From positions 248,001 through 312,000 of the forward strand of contig NZ_CP014327.1 in assembly GCF_000812665.2 (NCBI RefSeq): a DNA stretch of 64,000 nucleotides. The letters are read 5' to 3'. The stretch comes from Falsihalocynthiibacter arcticus (lineage in GTDB: Bacteria > Pseudomonadota > Alphaproteobacteria > Rhodobacterales > Rhodobacteraceae). Below the pieces are notes generated by a model that saw nothing but the letters and a program-made list of their open reading frames with translations, had not been told where the DNA came from and made no database searches. Position 1 is the first letter of the stretch, and the number at the start of each line of letters is the position of its first letter. Shown one piece after another: positions 57,336 to 64,000 of the stretch. The translations under genes were made by a program, and so were the position numbers.

Positions 57336-58649
57336 TTACTTTTCGTACGAGAACCAGCGCGACAATAGCAAAAACAATTCCCCGAGCGCTTGCCCGATCA
57401 GAATGCCTTTGGCACCGTACCAAGCACTGCCGAGCAGGACAAAGGGGATCGTTCCCAACGTGTGGCGCAGCCAGTTCACCCAAGTGGAGTAAAACGGGTG
57501 CCCAAGATTATTGAACGCCGCATTTGCCACGAAAATCACGCCGTTAAAGAACCACAACAATGCGAGCGGCCCACAGAACAACAAGATCAATTCCGCCGTC
57601 AAACCGTCTGCGTTAAACAATGCTAAAATTGGCCCCCGCAAAGCAAAAAGGACGCCTGCTGCCAGCACCGTATAGATAGCAATAAACAGCAACCCGTCTT
57701 TCACGGCTTGGCGCACGCGATCAAACAATCCGGCCCCATAGTTCTGTCCGATGATCGGTCCAATCGCACCAGACAGGGCAAAAATAACCGCGAATGATAA
57801 GGGCACAAGGCGCGAAACAACGGCCATTCCCGCCACGGCCTCTTCTCCATATTCCGCCATGCTAGCAATCACATAGGCTTGGCCGATGGGGGTGGAAAGT
57901 TGGGTCAAGACTGCGGGGATAGCAATTTGAAAGAGGGCGGGGAAATCGGCGCTAAATTCCACTTTTGTTGGCTTTTGCAGCCCCCCGTGGTGTTTATAAA
58001 TCATGATCAACGCGTAGGCCGCCATGGCAACCCGCGCGGCAACTGAAGCCACCGCTGCCCCTGTCAATTCAAGGTCAAACCCGAAGATCAAAATCGGGTC
58101 CAAAATCGCGTTAACGATGCCGCCCATGATCGTGGCCATCATCGAGTGACGCGCCGCCCCATGCGCACGTAAAACCGCACCGCCAGCCATGCCAACAATC
58201 AGGAAAGGGAGACTCGGAACGATGATCCGCAAATAGGTGACCGTCAGCCCGTGAACCTCGCCTGTGGCTCCCATCCAAGTTGCAAAAACAGGTACGAAAT
58301 ACCAAACAATCGCAGCGAAAATGGCGCCTAAAATCACACCATAAAGCAAGGCCGTCCCCGCGCGGCGGCTGGCCATGTTAGCATCTCCAGAGCCTAAAGC
58401 CCGTGAGACCAAAGCCCCCGCCGCGATCGCCATGCCAATCCCAAAGGAGCTGGTGAAAAACAATATCGCCCCCGCATAGCCCACGGCCGCTGCGAGTTCT
58501 GCCTTGCCTAGCATTGAGATGAAAATCATATCGACAAAGTCGACCAAAAATACCGCCATCAGCCCAAGACTGGCCGTAACGGACATTACGGTGACATGAC
58601 GAAACAAGTTCCCGGTAAGGAAGGTGGCCTGAGCAGTAGGGGACGACAT
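57336..58649 (-). CDS. MATE family efflux transporter
   Basis: A 437-residue membrane protein of the multidrug and toxic compound extrusion family (NorM-like), with about 12 hydrophobic segments in two six-helix halves. The first half has DFVDMIFISMLGKAELAAAVGYA; the second has the related AEYGEEAVAGMAVVSRLV and IGPIIGQNYGAGLFDRV, typical of the internal repeat. Such exporters use sodium or proton gradients; the substrate is unknown. It is separated by 95 bases from gltX on the same strand and probably has its own promoter. Confidence 0.9.
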   Translation of the reverse strand: MSSPTAQATFLTGNLFRHVTVMSVTASLGLMAVFLVDFVDMIFISMLGKAELAAAVGYAGAILFFTSSFGIGMAIAAGALVSRALGSGDANMASRRAGTALLYGVILGAIFAAIVWYFVPVFATWMGATGEVHGLTVTYLRIIVPSLPFLIVGMAGGAVLRAHGAARHSMMATIMGGIVNAILDPILIFGFDLELTGAAVASVAARVAMAAYALIMIYKHHGGLQKPTKVEFSADFPALFQIAIPAVLTQLSTPIGQAYVIASMAEYGEEAVAGMAVVSRLVPLSFAVIFALSGAIGPIIGQNYGAGLFDRVRQAVKDGLLFIAIYTVLAAGVLFALRGPILALFNADGLTAELILLFCGPLALLWFFNGVIFVANAAFNNLGHPFYSTWVNWLRHTLGTIPFVLLGSAWYGAKGILIGQALGELFLLLSRWFSYEK

Positions 58650-58744
58650 TCGAAAATCCGATCAATTTTCTGCGACTATACCGCCGCAGAAATCAAAAGA
58701 AAGCGTCCGAAATTCACACGTCACTCTGCGCAGGCGCACAGAGT

Positions 58745-60067
58745 TTAGGATTTTGCGCGAATAACCTGCAATAATGGAAGGACTGTTTTCATGTCCGGAC
58801 CGTGTTCCATGCCAGTCAATGCCTTGCGCAATGGCATAAACAATCCGCGTCCTTTGCGTCCCGTTGCTTCCTTAACGGCTGTGGTCCAAGCGCTCCATGT
58901 GTCACGATCAAACGGCCCGTCAGGCAACAACGCCATGGCTTCGCGCACAAACTCCGTATCCTCAGCTTCAATGACGGGATCACAACCCTCGCTAAATAAG
59001 GCCCACCACGGTGCCAGGTCACGCATGGTGGCGATGTTTTCACGGATTGCCTCCCAGAAATCAGCCGCGATATCGTCTGGCACTCCCAGCGCCGCGATAG
59101 CATCCGCAACTTTCTCGAACGGTTGTTCGGCAAGGAGCTTGGCAGTCAAAGGTTTTAGGTCTTCTGAGTCGAATTTTGTTGGTGCGGCCCCAAAATTGGA
59201 AATATCGAAACCGGCAATTAAATCGCTCATTTCACTGCGCAATTCCACCGGATCAGATGACCCGAGCCGCGCCATCAAACTCAGGATAGCCATCGGTGCG
59301 ATTCCCGCGGCGCGCATATCGCGTAGGGAAAGTGTTCCCAAACGCTTAGACAAGGCTTCGCCCTGTGGCCCCGTCAAAAGGGAGTGGTGCGCAAAGCTTG
59401 GAACGGTGCCGCCCAAAGCCTCGATAATTTGGATTTGGGTGGCGGTATTGGTCACGTGGTCGGAGCCACGCACCACGTTGGTCACGCCGTAATCAACATC
59501 ATCGCAAACGGACGCCAAAGTATAAAGGAACTGCCCGTCGCCCTTGATCAAAACCGGATCGGAAACGCTCGCCGCGTCGATAGACAAATCGCCGAGGATA
59601 CCGTCGTTCCAGTTGATGCGCTCTTGCTTGAGCTTAAACCGCCAGTGCCCGCCACGTTCCGCCCGAAGCGCGTTTTTTTCCGCCTCCGAAAGTGCCAAAG
59701 CCGAGCGATCATACACAGGGGGTTTTCCCATGTTGAGTTGCTTTTTGCGTTTCAGATCAAGTTCTACCGGCGTTTCAAAACACTCGTAAAGGCGACCATC
59801 ATCGCGCAACTTCTGCGCCGCTTCTTCATAGCGATCAATCCGCGCGGACTGGCGTTCGGTCCGGTCCCAAGTGAGGCCCAGCCACGTCAAATCTTCTTTG
59901 AGCGCATCCACATATTCTTGCTTGCTGCGCTCTGGGTCCGTGTCGTCAATCCGAAGGATAAATTCTCCCCCCGCAGCCCGTGCGATCATGAAGTTAAACA
60001 GCGCCGTGCGCAGGTTACCAATGTGGATATAGCCAGTGGGGCTTGGAGCAAAACGAGTGGTTGTCAT
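58745..60067 (-). CDS. gltX: Glutamyl-tRNA synthetase
   Basis: Charges tRNA-Glu (and possibly tRNA-Gln, for the amidation route). The 440-residue class I enzyme has the HIGH-type sequence FAPSPTGYIHIGNLRTALFN at the start, and the KMSKS-type sequence GEALSKRLGTLSLRDM near residue 240. At 440 residues it is the shorter form, and alphaproteobacteria often carry two gltX copies, so this may be the second. It reads away from the DUF4442 gene, with a 126-base gap. Confidence 0.92.
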   Translation of the reverse strand: MTTTRFAPSPTGYIHIGNLRTALFNFMIARAAGGEFILRIDDTDPERSKQEYVDALKEDLTWLGLTWDRTERQSARIDRYEEAAQKLRDDGRLYECFETPVELDLKRKKQLNMGKPPVYDRSALALSEAEKNALRAERGGHWRFKLKQERINWNDGILGDLSIDAASVSDPVLIKGDGQFLYTLASVCDDVDYGVTNVVRGSDHVTNTATQIQIIEALGGTVPSFAHHSLLTGPQGEALSKRLGTLSLRDMRAAGIAPMAILSLMARLGSSDPVELRSEMSDLIAGFDISNFGAAPTKFDSEDLKPLTAKLLAEQPFEKVADAIAALGVPDDIAADFWEAIRENIATMRDLAPWWALFSEGCDPVIEAEDTEFVREAMALLPDGPFDRDTWSAWTTAVKEATGRKGRGLFMPLRKALTGMEHGPDMKTVLPLLQVIRAKS

Positions 60068-60193
60068 GGGACTGCCTTTAAGTAGGGTTGGTCCCTTCTA
60101 CGATGCAATTTTAGTCTGAGCAAGCGAACGACCCAACGTTAAGGGCGCAATTCAATGCAAAATGTGGCATTGGAATCAAAAAACGGGGGTCTC

Positions 60194-60683
60194 ATGACAG
60201 ATACATACATTATGCGGACGTATAAAAAGGCTCTCAAGCTTCCTTATGGGGCGCAGCTTTTTTCGGCCTACGCTGCCCGCAAGGCTCCGTATTTCAAAAC
60301 CGTCCGCCCCCTCGTGACCCGGCTTGAGCCTCATCACTGTGATATTCTGATCAAGAAACGGCGTGCGGTCCAAAACCATATTGGCACAATGCATGAACCA
60401 TATTGGCACAATGCATGTGATTGCGATTGCAAACGGTCTGGAAATGGCAATGGGCTTTATGGCGGAAGCCTCGGTTCCCGCGAATTTTCGGTGGATTCCC
60501 AAGGGGATGACCTTGGAATACCCTGCAAAAGCGAATACGGATTTGACCTGCACGGCAAGCGTTGATCCATCAGCGTGGAAGGTGGGAAATTTGAACGTGA
60601 CCGTGGTGGCGCATGATACGCAGGGGGTGGCTGTGGTGACGGGCACGATCCATTTATGGATCAGTGAGAAGCCTGCGCGTTAA
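60194..60683 (+). pseudogene. DUF4442 hotdog-fold protein broken by a 22-base tandem duplication
   Basis: The N-terminal half (YKKALKLPYGAQLFSAYAARKAPYF, RRAVQNHIGTMH) and the C-terminal half in another frame (VIAIANGLEMAMGFMAEASVPANFRWIPKGM) form one DUF4442/thioesterase-like protein. A 22-base unit at 60374-60395 is repeated directly at 60396-60417; removing one copy restores a single frame of 155 residues. Start 60194 follows a gggggt stretch. The gene converges with the DUF1801 gene. Confidence 0.85.
60374..60417 (+). repeat. Perfect 22-base tandem duplication inside the DUF4442 gene
   Basis: Two identical 22-base copies (60374-60395 and 60396-60417), each ending GCACAATGCATG, lie head to tail. 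Because 22 is not a multiple of three, it shifts the reading frame by one. Confidence 0.97.
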
Positions 60684-61105
60684 CTTGGGTTAACGGGCCA
60701 ACGGGTATTTAAATCCTTCAACCCCGCGCTGATTAGGTGCTCAAGAATTGCGACATCTATATCCGCCAACTTATTGAAATAAAGGCAGGACTTTCCAATT
60801 TTGAATTTTCCGAGGCTTGCTAAAATATCGCTAAAATCGGCATACCCCGGAAGAATATATATCGAGAAATTCGCCTTGCGCGGTGAGAACCCCGTCGCCA
60901 AAAAATCACCTTCGCGACCACTTTCGTATTGGTAATGATACTGCCCATAACCAACAATACTGGGGCCCCACATCACCGGATCAAACCTCGTCACGCGCCG
61001 GAAAAGTGCGTCGAGTTCAACGGCGTCGGCGCGTTTTTGCGGGGAGGGAACGGCGGCCAAAAAATCGGCGACTGAAGCATCAGTGGGTAGCGTTTTATTG
61101 GTCAT
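60680..61105 (-). CDS. DUF1801 domain protein
   Basis: A 141-residue protein of the YdhG-like DUF1801 family. Typical stretches are SVADFLAAVPSPQKRADAVELDALF near the N terminus, DPVMWGPSIVGYGQYHYQYESG in the middle and GKFKIGKSCLYFNKLADIDV in the second half. It has no signal peptide or membrane segment. The molecular role of the family is not established. It overlaps the end of the DUF4442 gene by four bases and starts 27 bases before the nadE stop codon on the same strand. Confidence 0.85.
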   Translation of the reverse strand: MTNKTLPTDASVADFLAAVPSPQKRADAVELDALFRRVTRFDPVMWGPSIVGYGQYHYQYESGREGDFLATGFSPRKANFSIYILPGYADFSDILASLGKFKIGKSCLYFNKLADIDVAILEHLISAGLKDLNTRWPVNPS

Positions 61106-61132
61106 AATGCTCTCCCTTTTCGCAAATACCGC

Positions 61133-62785
61133 TTAGCCTTCGTCACGCCAACGGTTCACTATGGGGTAACGTCGATCCAACCAGAAAGCCCCCTTGGTGA
61201 GGCGCGTTCCCGGAGCGGATTGGAAGCGTTTATACTCGGAAATATACAGCAGGTGTTCGACTTTTTTAACCGTCTCGCGCGCATGACCTTGAGCCACGAT
61301 TTCGGCGACAGAGAGGTCCTTGTCCACCAGCCCTGTTAAGATCGCATCGAGCACTTCATAGGGCGGCAAGCTGTCTTCGTCTTTTTGATCAGGTCGCAAC
61401 TCAGCACTTGGTGGCTTATCGATAATAGACACGGGAATGACCGCGCCTTTGGGCCCCATCATCCAGTCACGGTGCTGGGCGTTGCGCCAACGGCATTGCT
61501 CAAACACACGCGTTTTATACATATCTTTTATGGGGTTATATCCACCAGCCATATCGCCATAGATCGTTGCATACCCAACGGCAACCTCGGATTTATTGCC
61601 CGTCGTCAAAAGCATTTCGCCAAATTTATTCGACATGGCCATCAGTAAAAGCCCACGCAAACGCGATTGGATATTCTCTTCGGCAAGGCCCGCCTCAAAG
61701 CCTTGGAACAGCGGCGCCAAGGTCTCAGTTATGGCGGCACGACCTTGAGCGATGGGGACAAAATCATAATGGCAGCCCAGATTTTCAGCTGCTTCTTTGG
61801 CGTCATCAAGCGAGCCCTGTGACGTATATTCACTCGGCAACATGACACAACGTACGTTCTGTGGGCCAAGCGCATCTACGGCGATTGTCGCCACGATAGC
61901 ACTATCGATTCCACCAGACATCCCGAGCAAAATTTTCTTGAAACCGGTTTTGGACATGTAATCGCGCAGCGACAGAACCATCGCGTGATAATCCTGTTCC
62001 CATTCATCCGGATGCTCCGAAACTTGCCCCTTCGCAACGTTCCACTTGCCATCGGTTTTCACAAAATCTATGTGGCGAATTTCTTCGGAAAACACGGGCA
62101 TACGATCGACCAATTTGCCATGCGCATCGACGGTAAAAGAGCCTCCATCAAAGACCTGATCATCTTGGCCGCCGACCATGTTAAGATAAATTAACGGCGT
62201 GCCCGTCGCCGCCACCCGCGCGCGCATGTGTTTTAGGCGCGTCGGAAACTTGTTGCGATAATAGGGCGAGCCATTGGGCACGAGGGAGATTTCGGCTCCC
62301 TGTGCGGCCAAGCTTTCCGCAACACCCGCGTGCCAACTGTCTTCGCAAATCGGACTACCGATGGTCATTGGGCCAATTTTATAGGGCGTATTCCCGCGTG
62401 CGGGTTCAAAAATTCGCACTTCGTCGAACACTGTCTCGTTCGGCAGATGACTCTTGAGGACCCGATGCGCAATTCTTCCCTGCTCGAGGATATAATAGGC
62501 GTTGAACAGATTCGTGCCGTCAAAATAAGGCCCGCCAATGCCAATCGCCGGACCCTCTGCGCAGCTTTCCGCCAAGCTCTCTATGGCCCGCATCGCATGC
62601 AGATAAAACGCAGGTTTCCGCACTAAGTCTTGGGTCTGATAGCCCACCGCGAACATCTCAGGCAGTGCCAGCATGTGCGCCTTAGCTTCACGGGCAATTT
62701 CCCATGCATCACGGGCTTTTTGAATGTTGGCGGCTATGGCCCCGACAGTTGGATTAAGTTGCGCGAGGGTCAAACGAAATGTCAC
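61133..62785 (-). CDS. nadE: Glutamine-dependent NAD+ synthetase
   Basis: Converts nicotinate adenine dinucleotide to NAD. The 550-residue enzyme has an N-terminal nitrilase-type glutaminase domain with its catalytic triad (Glu in ALPEMFAVGYQ, Lys in VLKSHLPNE, Cys in SPICEDSWH) and a C-terminal synthetase domain with the ATP pyrophosphatase loop LGMSGGIDSAIVATIAVDAL near residue 290. GNKSEVAVGYATIYGDMAGGYNPIKD is also typical. The first ATG (62785) is used. It is divergent from the MORN-repeat gene. Confidence 0.95.
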   Translation of the reverse strand: MTFRLTLAQLNPTVGAIAANIQKARDAWEIAREAKAHMLALPEMFAVGYQTQDLVRKPAFYLHAMRAIESLAESCAEGPAIGIGGPYFDGTNLFNAYYILEQGRIAHRVLKSHLPNETVFDEVRIFEPARGNTPYKIGPMTIGSPICEDSWHAGVAESLAAQGAEISLVPNGSPYYRNKFPTRLKHMRARVAATGTPLIYLNMVGGQDDQVFDGGSFTVDAHGKLVDRMPVFSEEIRHIDFVKTDGKWNVAKGQVSEHPDEWEQDYHAMVLSLRDYMSKTGFKKILLGMSGGIDSAIVATIAVDALGPQNVRCVMLPSEYTSQGSLDDAKEAAENLGCHYDFVPIAQGRAAITETLAPLFQGFEAGLAEENIQSRLRGLLLMAMSNKFGEMLLTTGNKSEVAVGYATIYGDMAGGYNPIKDMYKTRVFEQCRWRNAQHRDWMMGPKGAVIPVSIIDKPPSAELRPDQKDEDSLPPYEVLDAILTGLVDKDLSVAEIVAQGHARETVKKVEHLLYISEYKRFQSAPGTRLTKGAFWLDRRYPIVNRWRDEG

Positions 62786-62978
62786 GGGCCAGTCCTGCTT
62801 TTTGCGAGTAATAGAGGTTGTTTACCCCTGTGCGACCGCGAGGGAAAGACCCGCATCTGGCTTTCGGGTTAAGAGTGTTGCAAAACGCATTGCCCCCTGA
62901 TGCAGCCTCGCCTAAGCTATCGCTTGGTAATCCCTTGGGATCACCAATGGAATATCCTGCCACCCAAGAGGATTAGCT

Positions 62979-64000
62979 GTGCCCTACGCGACAACCGTTA
63001 AAAAATTTCAGCCCATTTTTTCCGACATTTTCGGAGCGTCAACCGCCCTTCTCTGCGCGGCGGTCCTTGTTGTGGGCCTCGTCCCTGCACTTGCCTTTGG
63101 GCAGGAGGAAGCCGCCAAGGAATATTCAAATGGAGGTCTCTATGAGGGCACTTTCGTTGATGGAAAACAGCACGGACGCGGACATTACACCCTTCCCAAC
63201 GGCTATGTTTACGACGGCGAGTGGTTTGAGGGCGAAATCCGTGGTCTTGGGATTGCGCAATTCCCCGGTGGATCGGTTTACGAAGGTAATTTCTCAAAAG
63301 GCCGCCCAAACGGATTTGGCAAAATCACTTTTGCCGATGGCGGTACCTATGAAGGCGACTGGGTTGATGGCGAAATCACCGGTAATGGTGTGGTTGAATA
63401 TGCCAACGGGGTGACCTTTCAGGGCGGTTTGAAAAACGCGTTGCACCACGGTGTCGGCACCATGCAAAGCCCCAACGGGTATGTTTACGCGGGCGAATGG
63501 CAAGACGGTGCGAAGCATGGCATGGGCAAAATCAACTACCCCGATGGTGCGATCTACGAGGGACTTCTTTCTGAAGGTCTGCGCGCGGGGCAAGGCGCTC
63601 TTACGATGGCCGATGGGCTTGTCTATACTGGCACTTGGCAGAACGATCAATTTCACGGCGAAGGCGTTCTGACGCAAGCCAATGGCGATGTCTACACGGG
63701 TACATTTGTGGCCGGAGCGCGCGAGGGCGAAGGAAGCGTGGCCTATGCGAACGGCGACACGTTTGTAGGCACCTTTAAGGCGGATAATCGCGAAGGCCTT
63801 GGTACCTTTACGGGATCTGAGGGCTATCGTTACACGGGTGCGTGGCGTGCAGGGAAAATCGAGGGCAAGGGCGAAATTACGTATCCCGACGGATCTGTTT
63901 ACACTGGCGGCTTTCTAGACGGCCTGCCGCATGGCAACGGAAGTATCAAATATTCTGACGGTGGTTCCTATGACGGCGGTTGGAGCAAAGGTGTCATTCA
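62979..64000 (+). CDS. MORN-repeat protein with N-terminal export signal (3' end outside window)
   Basis: The frame opens at a GTG (62979) preceded by aagagga and is still open at the edge after 340 codons. A basic stretch then a hydrophobic segment (ALLCAAVLVVGLVPALAFG) gives a signal peptide or anchor, and the mature part consists of head-to-tail 23-residue MORN units, each opening like YEGTFVDGK and closing like LPNGYV; twelve complete units and the start of a thirteenth are seen. MORN arrays often bind membranes or proteins; no enzymatic domain is visible yet. The shadow frames on the other strand are ignored. Confidence 0.85.
   Translation, partial: MPYATTVKKFQPIFSDIFGASTALLCAAVLVVGLVPALAFGQEEAAKEYSNGGLYEGTFVDGKQHGRGHYTLPNGYVYDGEWFEGEIRGLGIAQFPGGSVYEGNFSKGRPNGFGKITFADGGTYEGDWVDGEITGNGVVEYANGVTFQGGLKNALHHGVGTMQSPNGYVYAGEWQDGAKHGMGKINYPDGAIYEGLLSEGLRAGQGALTMADGLVYTGTWQNDQFHGEGVLTQANGDVYTGTFVAGAREGEGSVAYANGDTFVGTFKADNREGLGTFTGSEGYRYTGAWRAGKIEGKGEITYPDGSVYTGGFLDGLPHGNGSIKYSDGGSYDGGWSKGVI

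Overview
The window looks like chromosomal DNA of a Roseobacter-group alphaproteobacterium (Rhodobacterales) of moderate GC content. This rests on the gene set: class I lysyl-tRNA synthetase, the short HisG plus HisZ pair, DUF1489, a cobalamin-dependent ribonucleotide reductase, NasS/NasT-controlled nitrate assimilation, a tandem glycine riboswitch before gcvTHP and a dimethylglycine-dehydrogenase-like flavoprotein. No rRNA, tRNA, transposase, prophage module or CRISPR array was seen.

Layout. 0-11 kb: a gene tail, nrdJ with a readable promoter and a palindrome around its -35 box, DUF1489, a hisS-hisZ-hisG operon, slyX, a lipoprotein and dnaE. 11.4-21.8 kb: nine tightly packed plus-strand genes ending at a strong terminator: xdhA-xdhB-xdhC, then a BMP-type nucleoside ABC transporter (ATPase, permease, a small three-helix membrane protein, second permease), a voltage-gated-type cation channel, and finally the binding lipoprotein-family receptor. 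The arrangement suggests purine uptake coupled to (hypo)xanthine oxidation. 21.9-34.1 kb: an AhpD-like protein, a two-domain FAD/GcvT dehydrogenase, panC-panB, lysS, terB, dacB, nadD, an aldo/keto reductase and small secreted proteins. 34.3-38.1 kb: a frameshifted paralogue of a secreted protein, ettA, and an AT-rich accessory patch with a small winged-helix-like protein, an orphan adenine methyltransferase and a BrnA-like orphan antitoxin.

38.4-52.0 kb is a complete nitrate assimilation locus: nasT-nasS, then a leader with two ANTAR-type hexaloop hairpins and an intrinsic terminator, then nrtA, nrtB, a fused double ATPase (nrtC/D), nirB, nirD, nasA, a glycosyltransferase-3-like gene and a short cysG. 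NasS senses nitrate and sequesters NasT; free NasT should bind the two hairpins and let RNA polymerase read through the terminator. 52.0-56.7 kb is the minus-strand gcvT-gcvH-gcvP operon behind a tandem glycine riboswitch and a good sigma-70-like promoter. 56.7-64 kb holds a gamma-glutamylcyclotransferase-like gene, a MATE exporter, gltX, a DUF4442 gene broken by a 22-bp tandem duplication, a DUF1801 gene, nadE and the start of a long MORN-repeat protein running off the end.

Five genes between 34.3 and 54.9 kb (the secreted-protein paralogue, nrtA, nirB, the glycosyltransferase-3-like gene and gcvP) each carry one missing base inside a homopolymer run, and each is repaired by adding that base back. 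Because essential-looking gcvP is included and all five are deletions, sequencing or assembly error is the first explanation, though real decay of the nitrate locus cannot be excluded from sequence alone.
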